DNA of 57,130 bases, from NCBI GenBank assembly GCA_944333055.1, contig CALVKT010000041.1:1-57130 (forward strand), written 5' to 3'. A program made the position numbers and the translations under genes. Source of the stretch: an uncultured Clostridia bacterium. Lineage in GTDB: Bacteria > Bacillota > Clostridia > Christensenellales > Aristaeellaceae. Below the pieces are notes generated by a model that saw only the letters and a program-made list of their open reading frames with translations, did no database searches and was not told where the DNA came from. Positions within the stretch are counted from its first letter, which is position 1. Each line of letters begins with the position of its first letter. Of the stretch, positions 16,333-24,358 are shown piece after piece.

Positions 16333-16875
16333 ATGTCATCCCCTGCAACGGCGCAGGCGTTGACGCCGCACGACACCATCGCCGGCGACCCGACCTTCGA
16401 CGCCGAATTCTACAGCCCCTACGAGGCCGCCGCACAGGCCGCCTTTGAGATGCTCTGCGCCGCGCGCAGCCGGCACGTCAGCGACGTGCTGACGCTGCAC
16501 TTCCGGCTCAAGTCGCCCGCGTCCATCCGCGGCAAGCTGCGCCGCAAGAACATGCCCGAAACCGCGCAGGCCGCAGGCGCATGCCTGCACGACATCGCGG
16601 GCCTGCGCGCCGTGCTCACCGACACACAGGCCGTCTATCGCTTCGCCCAGACGCTGCTTGCAAGCGGCGTGGCCCAGCTCGACGCGGTGCACGACTACAT
16701 CGCCGAACCCAAAGAGAGCGGCTATCGCAGCCTGCATCTGATCTTCAGCATGCCCATCGTGCTTAACGCACAGGCGTACCTCGTACCCGTGGAGATCCAG
16801 CTGCGCACGGCGTCCATGGACGCGTGGGCCTGTATGGAGCACCGGCTGATCTATAAGCCCGTGCACCCCCTTTAA
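16333..16875 (+). CDS. Small alarmone synthetase (RelA/SpoT synthetase domain)
   Basis: 180 residues with only the (p)ppGpp synthetase fold. Motifs: 'FRLKSPASIRGKLRRKN' (58-73), 'DIAGLRAVLTD' (87-97), 'DYIAEPKESGYRSLHLIF' (121-138), and 'VEIQLRTASMDAWACMEHRLIYK' (153-175). No HD hydrolase, TGS or ACT domains, so it is monofunctional, as in RelQ/RelP enzymes, making alarmone from ATP and GDP/GTP. Slightly short for RelQ (about 210 residues), mainly at the C-terminus. GTG at 16324 is in frame, but ATG at 16333 with GAGGTGAG upstream is preferred. Confidence 0.88.
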   Translation: MSSPATAQALTPHDTIAGDPTFDAEFYSPYEAAAQAAFEMLCAARSRHVSDVLTLHFRLKSPASIRGKLRRKNMPETAQAAGACLHDIAGLRAVLTDTQAVYRFAQTLLASGVAQLDAVHDYIAEPKESGYRSLHLIFSMPIVLNAQAYLVPVEIQLRTASMDAWACMEHRLIYKPVHPL

Positions 16876-17001
16876 GCCGCCGCGAAGCGAACATGGGGTC
16901 AAGGGCCCGCGGAACTCGCATAGTCGTATCCTTCGGATACTCCTTGCGATTCCCGACGCTCCGCCTGCCTGCTTCCGCCACTGGCGGCGGCAGGCTCCGG
17001 T
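16876..17001. repeat. Dispersed GC-rich palindromic repeat, copy 4
   Basis: Abuts the alarmone synthetase stop. Contains AAGCCGCCGCGAAGCGAA, GGAACTCGCATAGTC, a GTATCCTTCGGATAC palindrome and GCCGCCACTGGCGGCGGC-type hairpins. The CGCATAGTC part is the reverse complement of a segment at 25723-25738. Confidence 0.7.
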
Positions 17002-17027
17002 CCCCGGTACGCGCCGGGGTTTTTTTA
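17002..17027 (+). terminator. Intrinsic terminator of the alarmone synthetase gene
   Basis: CCCCGG (17002-17007), loop TACGCG, CCGGGG (17014-17019), then eight T residues. Confidence 0.75.
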
Positions 17028-17035
17028 TCGCCTTC

Positions 17036-18052
17036 TTACCGCGCGGCGCTTTGTATCTTCGCCCATGTCTCCTCCGTCACCGGAATCCCCTGCGCGCGGT
17101 GCTTCGCGCGCGTCGCCGCCAGATTCTGCCCCGGCGCGCGCACGCCGTGCTTGCCGTCGCGCGGCGCCAGCGCGTTGAGAAACGCCACGCTTCTCTCCAT
17201 CTGCGCCTCCGCCTGCTCCATGTCGATCACCGCCGCGGGGTTCATGCACACAAACATCTGGCTCATGCCCCGCTCGCCGTCGGCAGGCCTGCCAATCTGA
17301 AGCGACGTGCGCCCCAGCGAGAGCATGGACACCATCAGGTCGATCATGATGGACAGCGCGCTGCCCTTCCAGAGCGCCATGGGCATCATCAGCCCGCTCT
17401 GCACGATCTTGCGCGGATCGTTCGTCGGGTTGCCGTCCACGTCGTAGCCGCACTCGGTGTCGAGCATGCCGCCCTCCTGCGCCATGATCTCCAGCTTGCC
17501 AAAGGCATACTGGCTCACCGCCATGTCCATCACCAAACTGCCCGCCCTGCGCGGGATCGCAAATGTGATCGGGTTGTTGCCGGTGGACGGCTCCTTCGCG
17601 CCGTAGGCGACCAGATTCATGCACGTGTTCGTCATGCAGATGCCCATCATGCCCGCATCCGCCATCATCAGGCCGTAGCGGCCCGCACGCAGCCAGTGGC
17701 TGTTGTTTCGCAGCGCCACGCAGGCGATGCCGTGCGCCTTCGCCAGCTCGATCGCGCGGCCGGCCGCCTGCTCGGCGATCAGCGGGCCGACGCCAAAGTG
17801 CGCGTCCCAGACCTCCAGACCGCCCAGACCGCTCACGCGCTCCGCGCTCGTCACGCGCGCGTCGCACAGCCCGCTCTCCATGTCGCTCAGGTAGCGCGGA
17901 TAGCGGTTCATGCCGTGGCTGTGCACGCCGTCGAGCGAATTGCCCGCGAAGATCTCGGCAAAGCGCCGCGCCTGCGGCGCAGGCAGATAACGCTCAAGGC
18001 CCTTTTGCATCACGGCGACGGCCTCTTCATAGGTGACGGTGATCATCCGCAT
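17036..18052 (-). CDS. Malate/L-lactate dehydrogenase family oxidoreductase (YiaK-like)
   Basis: 338 residues of the Ldh_2 family, NAD(P)H-dependent reductases of alpha-keto acids unrelated to Rossmann dehydrogenases. Motifs: 'GVHSHGMNRYPRYL' with the conserved His, 'NNSHWLRAGRYG', 'GNNPITFAIPR', and 'LWKGSALSIMIDLMVSMLSLG'. The closest known type is 2,3-diketo-L-gulonate reductase YiaK, but the substrate is inferred. ATG at 18052 follows AGGAGGAGAC. The start lies 31 nt after the PIG-V-like gene, so probably cotranscribed, though no pathway link is evident. Confidence 0.85.
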   Translation of the reverse strand: MRMITVTYEEAVAVMQKGLERYLPAPQARRFAEIFAGNSLDGVHSHGMNRYPRYLSDMESGLCDARVTSAERVSGLGGLEVWDAHFGVGPLIAEQAAGRAIELAKAHGIACVALRNNSHWLRAGRYGLMMADAGMMGICMTNTCMNLVAYGAKEPSTGNNPITFAIPRRAGSLVMDMAVSQYAFGKLEIMAQEGGMLDTECGYDVDGNPTNDPRKIVQSGLMMPMALWKGSALSIMIDLMVSMLSLGRTSLQIGRPADGERGMSQMFVCMNPAAVIDMEQAEAQMERSVAFLNALAPRDGKHGVRAPGQNLAATRAKHRAQGIPVTEETWAKIQSAAR

Positions 18053-18083
18053 GTCTCCTCCTTTTCTACGCCGCCCGCGCGCC

Positions 18084-19349
18084 TTACAGCACCTGGACGG
18101 CGAGGGTGTAGCCAAATGTCCAAACGACCAGCAGCACGGCTGAAACCGTGAGCATCAGCGCGTGCCCCGTCCGTCCCGCGCGCAGGCGCGAGAGCAGCAT
18201 GGGCAGCGCGCACAGCGCGTAGAGATAGCGCGCGCCGGAGAGCAGCCACGTCGGCGCGAGCACGACGCACACGTAGACGAAGCTGTACGCCGCCAGGTCA
18301 AACGGGATCGCCGCCGTGCCAAAGGCCATCAGCAGGTAGATGCCCAGCATGCACAACAGCTGAAAGCCCCACGTCCACAGCCAGTCGCTCTCGCCGACGC
18401 CGGTGAGGAAGTAGTGCACGGTGTTTGCCGTGGAATTCCAGAACGTGCCCGGCTGCTGAAACCAGTTTTCCTTCTGATAGACCATGTACATGAACGGATC
18501 GCCCGTCACCTGCCAGTTGATCAGCCAGTAGGCAAACAGCCCGCCGAAGACCAGCAGCATCTGCGCACCGCAGATGAGCAGCGCGCGCGCCTTCGCCCGC
18601 TGCCGGGGCAGCCGCCCCAGACAGTCGATGAGCAGCAGCCCCGCGACGATCACGCCCGGCATGCGCGTAAACGCGCTGAGCGCGCCGCAGGCCACCGCGC
18701 CCCACCGATGCCCGCGCCGCAGCAGGCAGACCGCCAGCAGCGTCAGGCAGATGAAGAGCGACTCCGTGTACACGCAGCACAGGAACACGCTCAGCGGACT
18801 GAGCAGGAAATACGCGACGCTCAGGCGCGCCGAGTCCCCGCCGAAGTGCATATAGGACAGGTCGTAGACCAGCGCCGAGGCCAGCGCCGCACACATCAGC
18901 GAGATCACCGTGCCCGCCGCAAACAGGTTGCCGCCCGTCAGCGGGGCGAGCAGCCGGATGAGCATCGGATAGAGCGGAAAGAACACCAGCCGCAGGCGCT
19001 CGTCGCCCACGGCCGTGTATCCCTGCGCGGCGATGCCCAGATAGTGGCGCACGTCCCAGTGCGTCCACAGCGGCTCCAGCGAGGCGAGCAGGCCGTCGCT
19101 GCCCACGCCCAGCATGCGATACATCGCATAGGCGAGCAGATACAGCGCCAGCCGGGAAACCAGCCCGACGGCAACGGCAGCGCCCAGCGCGCGCAGCGGC
19201 GCATGCGCGTGCGTCACGCCGCCCGCCGCCTCCCGCCCGCGCAGCACGCCCGCGAAGCGCGCGAGCAGCCGCACGGCGCACACGCCCATCAGCAGAATGG
19301 ACAGCGCCGCCCCGACGCTCTCCAGCGCCTGCATCACGCCGTCATCCAT
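18084..19349 (-). CDS. PIG-V/Gpi18-like mannosyltransferase
   Basis: 421 residues, polytopic. Hallmarks: 'LWTHWDVRHYLGIAAQGYTAVGDERLRLVFFPLYPMLIRLL' (WD..HYL.IA..GY and FFPLYP), 'LSYMHFGGDSARLSVAYFLLSPLSVFLCCVYTESLF' and 'GALSAFTRMPGVI', all typical of PF04188 proteins. These transfer mannose from a polyprenyl-phosphate donor in eukaryotes; bacterial relatives are uncharacterised. The start overlaps the upstream coiled-coil gene by 8 nt. Its presence a few genes from three GT-C paralogs suggests a shared glycan pathway, which is inference. Confidence 0.85.
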   Translation of the reverse strand: MDDGVMQALESVGAALSILLMGVCAVRLLARFAGVLRGREAAGGVTHAHAPLRALGAAVAVGLVSRLALYLLAYAMYRMLGVGSDGLLASLEPLWTHWDVRHYLGIAAQGYTAVGDERLRLVFFPLYPMLIRLLAPLTGGNLFAAGTVISLMCAALASALVYDLSYMHFGGDSARLSVAYFLLSPLSVFLCCVYTESLFICLTLLAVCLLRRGHRWGAVACGALSAFTRMPGVIVAGLLLIDCLGRLPRQRAKARALLICGAQMLLVFGGLFAYWLINWQVTGDPFMYMVYQKENWFQQPGTFWNSTANTVHYFLTGVGESDWLWTWGFQLLCMLGIYLLMAFGTAAIPFDLAAYSFVYVCVVLAPTWLLSGARYLYALCALPMLLSRLRAGRTGHALMLTVSAVLLVVWTFGYTLAVQVL

Positions 19350-20451
19350 GGCGCCTGCCCTTTCCGGTCGGCGTAGCCGCCGGCTTGTAGGCGTCCTGCA
19401 CGTTCACGCGCGGCGGCAGCTTTGTGCGCGAGATGATCTGCTCCTCTTCCGGCTCGATCATCTTCGCCATGCGGCCCAGCAGGCTGCCCTTCCTGTTCGC
19501 CTCCTGCGTGGGGACCTCGGTTTGATGCGCCGCCTCGGTCTGCGCGGGCATCTGCGGCCAATCGGGCGCATCCGGCAGCTCGGATACGGTCTCGCCCTCC
19601 ACGTAGTCGCTGTACATCCGCTGCGCGCCCCTGCGGCGGCGGCTCGCGGCGGGCGCAACCTCTTCCGCCTGCTCCTGCTGCTGCGCCGCCTCGCGCGCCA
19701 GATACGCCTCGTATTCGGCCTTCTGCCGCTCATACTCCGCCAGCTCAAGCTCATACTGCGCCTTCTGCCGCTCGTACTCGGCCAGCTGCCGCGCGTATTC
19801 CGCCTGTGCCTGCCGCTCGCGCTCCTGCGCCTGGCGCTCGCGCTCCTGCTGCGCCAGCCGCTCGCGCTCGGCGCGCTGCGCGGCGGCGCGCGCTTCCTCC
19901 TGTCTGCGCCATGCCTCGATCTCCGCGCGCCGGCGCTCGACCTCGGCCGCGCCCGGCCCCTCCTGCGTCAGCGCGCTGTAGCGCTGCGTGCCGGCCTGCG
20001 CGCCCTCCGGCGCGGCGCTGTCGTAGCGCATGCCCGGATAGGCGTATTCGTCCGGCGCCTGCTCCGCGCGGGCCATGACATCCCGCTCGTCGATGAACAG
20101 CTCCGGCTGGACATCGCGGGGCGGCGCATAAGGATCGCGGCGCGGGGGCATCGCCGCCGCGCGCGCGCGGCGCGGCGCTTCCTCTTCCTCCTGCGCCTCC
20201 GGCTCCTCGATGCGCAGCAGCCTGCGCGCGCGCTGCGCCCACAGGTGGTACGGCTGCCAGCGCAGCAGCCAGATGATCCAGTCGATCACCAAACCCGCGG
20301 CGATCATCACCGCGGCGATGATCAGCCAGTTCTTGCCCAGAAACGCCAGCACCGTCGTATGATCCGCAGAGACCAGCGCCCACAGCGCGTTCACCAGCGC
20401 GCGCACCCAGCTCATCAGGCCGTTAAACAGCGTATCGGCTATCGTGCCCAT
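19342..20451 (-). CDS. Membrane-anchored coiled-coil protein of unknown function
   Basis: 369 residues from ATG at 20451, chosen because GGAGG is 10 nt upstream while the ATG at 20460 touches it. One strong membrane segment (NWLIIAAVMIAAGLVIDWIIWLL, residues about 40-62) is followed by a cytoplasmic region. That region holds a basic/acidic linker, then about 100 residues of heptad-like E/R/Q/A repeats ('ERERQAQ', 'YERQKAEYE') forming a long coiled coil. The C-terminal tail is disordered. No known family. It lies between cdaR and the PIG-V-like gene in the same direction, after a terminator-like hairpin, so it may have some independent expression. Confidence 0.75.
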   Translation of the reverse strand: MGTIADTLFNGLMSWVRALVNALWALVSADHTTVLAFLGKNWLIIAAVMIAAGLVIDWIIWLLRWQPYHLWAQRARRLLRIEEPEAQEEEEAPRRARAAAMPPRRDPYAPPRDVQPELFIDERDVMARAEQAPDEYAYPGMRYDSAAPEGAQAGTQRYSALTQEGPGAAEVERRRAEIEAWRRQEEARAAAQRAERERLAQQERERQAQERERQAQAEYARQLAEYERQKAQYELELAEYERQKAEYEAYLAREAAQQQEQAEEVAPAASRRRRGAQRMYSDYVEGETVSELPDAPDWPQMPAQTEAAHQTEVPTQEANRKGSLLGRMAKMIEPEEEQIISRTKLPPRVNVQDAYKPAATPTGKGRRHG

Positions 20452-20485
20452 GCCGGCCATCCCTCCTTGCCTTCAGGTTGATATG

Positions 20486-20513
20486 AAAAATCCGGTCGCA
20501 ATCCGCGGCCGGA
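20486..20513 (-). terminator. Terminator after cdaR
   Basis: Read leftward: TCCGGCCGC, loop GGATT, GCGACCGGA (one mismatch), then TTTTT. It separates cdaA-cdaR from the coiled-coil gene. Confidence 0.65.
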
Positions 20514-20530
20514 AAATGGCTGACATGCGC

Positions 20531-21865
20531 TCACGGATGCGTCTGCGTGAGGGTGACGGAGACCTCCGGCACGCTCAGCGCACAGCTGAACGGCTCCGCA
20601 TTGTCGATGCGAATCTGCACCGGCAGCACGTGCTCGCCCGCCTCCAGGCCGCTCACGTCCACATACAGGCGGACGTCCTCCCGCTCAAGGCCCTCGATAA
20701 AGCTGTTCGCGCCGACGAGCTGCACGGTGCTCTGCCCGACGGAGAGCGCCGCCTCCAGCCCGACGCCCAGGCCGTCGACGTCGATGTCCAGCGCGCGCAG
20801 CGTGCGCTCGGTGGTCTTTTCCGCGATCTCCGCCGTCACGGCGATCTCCGAGGGCAGCGTGTTTTCAATGCCGCTCAGCCGCTGCAGCTTCACATAGCCG
20901 CTGACGTTCTCAGTCGCGCCCTCGATGTCCAGCGGCTGTTCCGTCGTGATGAACTCAATGGCGCTGAGCACATCCGCCTCGGCCGCGACGCCCAGCGCAC
21001 TTTGCTCCACCGTGACGTTCACCAGCTCGTAGCCCTCTGCGGGCTCGCCGGTCACCAGGGCGTCGATGTCGATGGGCACCTGCACCATGGGCACGACCTC
21101 CGTCTCCACGACGACGGAGTCGGTGATGACCGTCTCATTGGTGATCTCCAGCCGGTCGCTCTGCACGATCTGGCCGGAGGCGTCCTGCAATTCCACGTCG
21201 AGCGCGGTGCGGTCGCTGGCGCGATCCGTGGAGAGCGTGGAGAGATCCAGCTTCACCACCGCGCGCGACACGCTGGTCACCAGCGACTGCGGGCCGGAGA
21301 CGGAGAGCATCGTCGGGTCGGTGCGATAGCTGCACAGATACACGCCCTCCAGCGCAAAGCCGGTCATCTCCAGCACGACCGGCACGCGGCGGGTCATGTA
21401 TCGCTCCACGTTCACGGTGATCGAGGCGGGCTCACAGGAGATGACCGGGCCGTAGAGCTGGGAGGTGAAGTCGATCTCCAGCGTGTTCTCGCCCACGCCC
21501 GTCACGTCCGTCAGGTCGATGTGCGGGTTGTAGGACGTGCCGCTGACGCGGTTGTAATTGGCCTGCGTCACCTCCACCGTCATGCGCACGCCGGAAATGA
21601 TTTCCTCCAGGTCGTCCATGACGATGAAGCCGCGGCTCTTAAGCGTCGCTTCGCCCTGGATGCTCACGGCCACGTTTTGAAACGTCTTGGGCCGCGTGAG
21701 CGTCGCGTCGGAGGCGACCAGCACGCTCCAGGTCAGTATGGCGATGAGCAGCGAGGCGAAAAACAGAAAGCGCTTGCTGGAGAAGATGCGCCCCATGGCC
21801 TTGCACAGCTCGTGAAACGGGCCGCGAACGGCGTCATGCCTTTGGGGGTTTCTGTTGTTCATCAT
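20531..21865 (-). CDS. cdaR: CdaR, YbbR-domain regulator of diadenylate cyclase
   Basis: 444 residues. One N-terminal membrane segment (FLFFASLLIAILTWSVLVASD, residues about 33-53) anchors an extracytoplasmic region of repeated YbbR domains. Recurrent strands include 'KTFQNVAVSIQGE...GVRMTVEVTQANYN' and 'RRVPVVLEMTGFALEGVYLC...TMLSVSGPQSLV', then two more copies. CdaR binds CdaA and modulates c-di-AMP production. The start overlaps the end of cdaA by about 32 nt, so expression is coupled; ATG at 21862 is an equal alternative. The usual third partner, glmM, does not follow. Confidence 0.93.
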   Translation of the reverse strand: MMNNRNPQRHDAVRGPFHELCKAMGRIFSSKRFLFFASLLIAILTWSVLVASDATLTRPKTFQNVAVSIQGEATLKSRGFIVMDDLEEIISGVRMTVEVTQANYNRVSGTSYNPHIDLTDVTGVGENTLEIDFTSQLYGPVISCEPASITVNVERYMTRRVPVVLEMTGFALEGVYLCSYRTDPTMLSVSGPQSLVTSVSRAVVKLDLSTLSTDRASDRTALDVELQDASGQIVQSDRLEITNETVITDSVVVETEVVPMVQVPIDIDALVTGEPAEGYELVNVTVEQSALGVAAEADVLSAIEFITTEQPLDIEGATENVSGYVKLQRLSGIENTLPSEIAVTAEIAEKTTERTLRALDIDVDGLGVGLEAALSVGQSTVQLVGANSFIEGLEREDVRLYVDVSGLEAGEHVLPVQIRIDNAEPFSCALSVPEVSVTLTQTHP

Positions 21866-22736
21866 GGTGCGCGTTTCGCCTCCTCTGCTTGAGATGGAGC
21901 AGCGTCGAGTTGATCTTCAGGCGGGTGGGCTCGCGGGGCTTCTCGTCGTAGAGCTCGTGGAGGATCCGGCTCAGGGATGTCTCGTCCAGATGGCGGACGA
22001 GCTCGCCGCCCCGTGCCATGGAGATGATGCCCGTCTCCTCGGAGACGATGAAGACCGTCGCATCGGAGATCTCGCTCATGCCCAGGCCGGCGCGGTGGCG
22101 CGTGCCCAGGTCGCGGCCCACGCCGGTGGTATCCGACAGGCGAAGCAGGCACGCGGCGGACATGATGCGATCCCCGCGCACCACGACGGCGCCGTCGTGC
22201 AGCGGGGTGTTCGGCTCGAAGATGTTCTCGATGAGCGGTTGGGAGATCACGCCGTCCACGCGCGTGCCGGTGGCGATGACATCGTTGAGGCGCGTCTTGT
22301 TCTCGATGACGATCAGCGCGCCCACGCGGCGGCGGGACATGTTGTTCAGCGCCAGCACCATCTCGTCGATCATCAGCTCCGTGTTGCTGACCTGCTGAAG
22401 CCGCGAGCCGGAGTCCAGCAGGTTCGTCGCGCCCAGCTCTTCGAGCACGCGGCGAATCTCCTGCTGAAAGAGCACGATGAGCAGCACCGGGCCGGCGTTG
22501 ATCACCCAGGAGAGCAGCGCGTGAATCGTGCGCATGCCGATCACATCGCTCAGCCACGTGGCCACCAGCAGGATGACCACGCCCTTGAGCGTCTGGGAGA
22601 CGCGCGTGTGGCGCATGTGCAGCAGCATTTCATAGATGAGCACGGTCAGCAGAAGGATGTCCACAAAATCGACAATGCTCGGCCTGTTGATCACGTTCCA
22701 CAGCACCGCTGAGAATTGCTCGACGATGGCGCTCAC
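21834..22736 (-). CDS. cdaA: Diadenylate cyclase CdaA
   Basis: 300 residues. Three N-terminal membrane helices (about 20-95) precede the DAC domain with 'LHDGAVVV' (DGA 181-183) and 'GTRHRAGLG' (RHR 213-215), the catalytic motifs that condense two ATP to c-di-AMP. c-di-AMP controls potassium and osmolyte balance and cell-wall homeostasis in Bacillota. The start is GTG at 22736, with GGGAGGG 7 nt upstream; the nearby ATG at 22741 meets an immediate stop. TATAAT lies at 22775-22770. First gene of the leftward cdaA-cdaR operon. Confidence 0.97.
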   Translation of the reverse strand: MSAIVEQFSAVLWNVINRPSIVDFVDILLLTVLIYEMLLHMRHTRVSQTLKGVVILLVATWLSDVIGMRTIHALLSWVINAGPVLLIVLFQQEIRRVLEELGATNLLDSGSRLQQVSNTELMIDEMVLALNNMSRRRVGALIVIENKTRLNDVIATGTRVDGVISQPLIENIFEPNTPLHDGAVVVRGDRIMSAACLLRLSDTTGVGRDLGTRHRAGLGMSEISDATVFIVSEETGIISMARGGELVRHLDETSLSRILHELYDEKPREPTRLKINSTLLHLKQRRRNAHHDEQQKPPKA

Positions 22737-22828
22737 GACATACCCTCCCCCACTGGCTCATGTGTTTCTATTATACACCAACCAAAAGGGATATGACAGG
22801 GGGGAATTGCTGCGTTTGGAGGATTTTT

Positions 22829-22876
22829 TTACCCCCGCCGCCGGGCGCGCAGAAGCGCGCCCGGCGGCGGGGGTAA
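22829..22876. terminator. Perfect 22-bp GC hairpin with AGAA loop
   Basis: Arms 22829-22850 and 22855-22876 (TTACCCCCGCCGCCGGGC... and complement). It lies between the DUF378 stop and the cdaA promoter. The T-run at 22824-22830 is on the wrong side for leftward termination, so it may act by stem alone or protect mRNA ends. Confidence 0.7.
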
Positions 22877-22886
22877 TCTGCTTTGT

Positions 22887-23123
22887 TTACGCGTTCGCGC
22901 CGTCGATGCGCGGTTCGCTGCGGTGCTCTTCGCGCGCCTCGCGGCTGGTAAAGAGCATGGAGATGCTCCATACGCCCGCCGCGCCGATGATCGTGTAGAG
23001 CACGCGCGAGATCAGCGCGGCCTGTCCCCCGAAGAGGAACGCGACCAGATCAAACTGGAACAACCCGATCAGGCCCCAGTTGATCGCGCCGATGATCACA
23101 AGCAAAAGGGAAAGTCGATCCAT
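22887..23123 (-). CDS. DUF378 small membrane protein
   Basis: 78 residues with two membrane segments: 'LSLLLVIIGAINWGLIGLFQFDLVAFLFGG' and 'ISRVLYTIIGAAGVWSISMLF'. The 'GA.NWGL.G.F.FDLVA.LFG' signature defines DUF378. Function is unknown. ATG at 23123 follows AAAGGAGTGGACTGC; GTG at 23132 is rejected because it overlaps that site. 47 nt downstream of the RHH-like gene, possibly the tail of the walJ transcript. Confidence 0.88.
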   Translation of the reverse strand: MDRLSLLLVIIGAINWGLIGLFQFDLVAFLFGGQAALISRVLYTIIGAAGVWSISMLFTSREAREEHRSEPRIDGANA

Positions 23124-23170
23124 GCAGTCCACTCCTTTCTATAAGGCAGTCTGCACGCATCGCGCCCAAA

Positions 23171-23443
23171 CTATGCGCGGCTTTCGCCGCCCTCGGCGCG
23201 TTTTTCGCGCGGCGCGCCGAAGGCGATCACCTTGCCGCCGGTCTCCGTGCCGGTGAGCGCCTGCGCCTGCGCGGGCCACGCGCGCGCGGGCACATCGTCA
23301 ATGAGGCCTTCGCGCACGCATGCGCCGACGAGCCGGATGCAGTACACCGCCGTCATCTCCGGCGAAAAGCCGGTCGTCTGCGCGAGCATGCGCAGCGTCT
23401 CCCCGGTCTCTCCGTCCAGGTTCAGCGTCAGTTTGCGCTTCAT
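23171..23443 (-). CDS. Small protein with ribbon-helix-helix-like N-terminus
   Basis: 90 residues. 'MKRKLTLNLDGETGETLRMLAQTTGFSPEMTAVYCIRLVGACV' has the basic strand plus two helices expected of an RHH DNA-binding fold; the tail is disordered. No certain family. RBS GGGAGGAAACC. It begins 15 nt after walJ, so it is cotranscribed with it. A real gene by codon use and spacing; a DNA-binding role is inference. Confidence 0.65.
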   Translation of the reverse strand: MKRKLTLNLDGETGETLRMLAQTTGFSPEMTAVYCIRLVGACVREGLIDDVPARAWPAQAQALTGTETGGKVIAFGAPREKRAEGGESRA

Positions 23444-23458
23444 GGTTTCCTCCCCGCC

Positions 23459-24277
23459 TCACACGGCCTGTACGTCGTCGCTTTCCAGCACGAGCATGTC
23501 CGACACGCGGTCCCTGCGCGAGACGCTCACGCGGATATCCGTGCCCACGTCGTAGCCCGCCTCATGCAGCGCTCCGCACACGGTATTATATGCCAATTCC
23601 GGCAAATTATTGTCCTGCGAAAGATGCGAGAGGAATACCGCGCGCGTGCCCGCCTTCACCAGCCGCAGCAGCGCCCTGGCGCAGTCCTCGTTGTTCAGGT
23701 GCCCGTTGCGCCCAAGGATGCGGTGCTTGAGGTGGGCGGGATACGGCCCGCGGTTGACCATGTCCACGTCGTGGTTGGCCTCCAGCACCAGCGCCTGGCA
23801 GCCCGTCACGGCGTCCATCCACGCCTCGCTGATGTGCCCGATGTCCGTGGCGACCGCACAGCGCAGGCCCCGGCAGGAAAAGCTGTAGCCCACGGGCTCC
23901 CGCGCGTCGTGCGGGATCGGGAACGGATGGACGTTCACGCCGCCGATGTAGAAATCCTCAAGCGTGTCAAACGTGCGCACGCAGCGCAGCGGGATGCCCG
24001 ACTCGCGCAGCAGAATCCCGTCCCACGTGCCAGCGTTGGCGTAGACGGGCAGACCGTACTTGCGGCAGAGCACGCCCAGCCCGCGCACATGATCGATGTG
24101 CTCGTGCGTGACGAGGATGGCGTCGATGTCGCGCACATCCACGCCGATCTCGCGCAGGCCCGCCTCGACGCGCGCCGCGCTCATGCCTGCGTCCACCAGC
24201 AGGCGCACGTTGCCGCAGGAAAGATAGATGCTGTTGCCGGAAGAGCCGGAAAACAGCGGACAGAGTGTGAGCCGCAT
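23459..24277 (-). CDS. walJ: WalJ/YycJ-type metallo-beta-lactamase-fold hydrolase
   Basis: 272 residues. 'LFSGSSGNSIYLS' at the N-terminus and the metal motif 'VTHEHIDHVRGLG' (HxHxDH), then 'ATDIGHISEA', 'EANHD' and 'FLSHLSQDNN', are typical of the WalJ/YycJ family. This 5'-exonuclease is linked to DNA repair and to coordinating division with replication. It is usually beside walRK; here it is separate. Promoter TTGCCG/TATAAT (24348-24320) overlaps the leader of the divergent hypothetical gene. Confidence 0.88.
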   Translation of the reverse strand: MRLTLCPLFSGSSGNSIYLSCGNVRLLVDAGMSAARVEAGLREIGVDVRDIDAILVTHEHIDHVRGLGVLCRKYGLPVYANAGTWDGILLRESGIPLRCVRTFDTLEDFYIGGVNVHPFPIPHDAREPVGYSFSCRGLRCAVATDIGHISEAWMDAVTGCQALVLEANHDVDMVNRGPYPAHLKHRILGRNGHLNNEDCARALLRLVKAGTRAVFLSHLSQDNNLPELAYNTVCGALHEAGYDVGTDIRVSVSRRDRVSDMLVLESDDVQAV

Positions 24278-24319
24278 GCCTTTACAAATCCCCTTCGATC
24301 ATTTACAATCTGAGGGTAT

Positions 24320-24348
24320 ATTATAGCGCATTCGCCGCCGATCGGCAA
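24320..24348 (-). promoter_or_regulatory. walJ promoter
   Basis: TTGCCG (24348-24343), 17 bp, TATAAT (24325-24320). It overlaps the ribosome site of the divergent gene at 24359. Confidence 0.6.
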
Positions 24349-24358
24349 GGAGACAAAC

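Noticed and set aside
20465-21892. Long rightward frame opposite cdaR
   Set aside because: His/Arg/Val-rich antisense translation; cdaR is well supported on the other strand.
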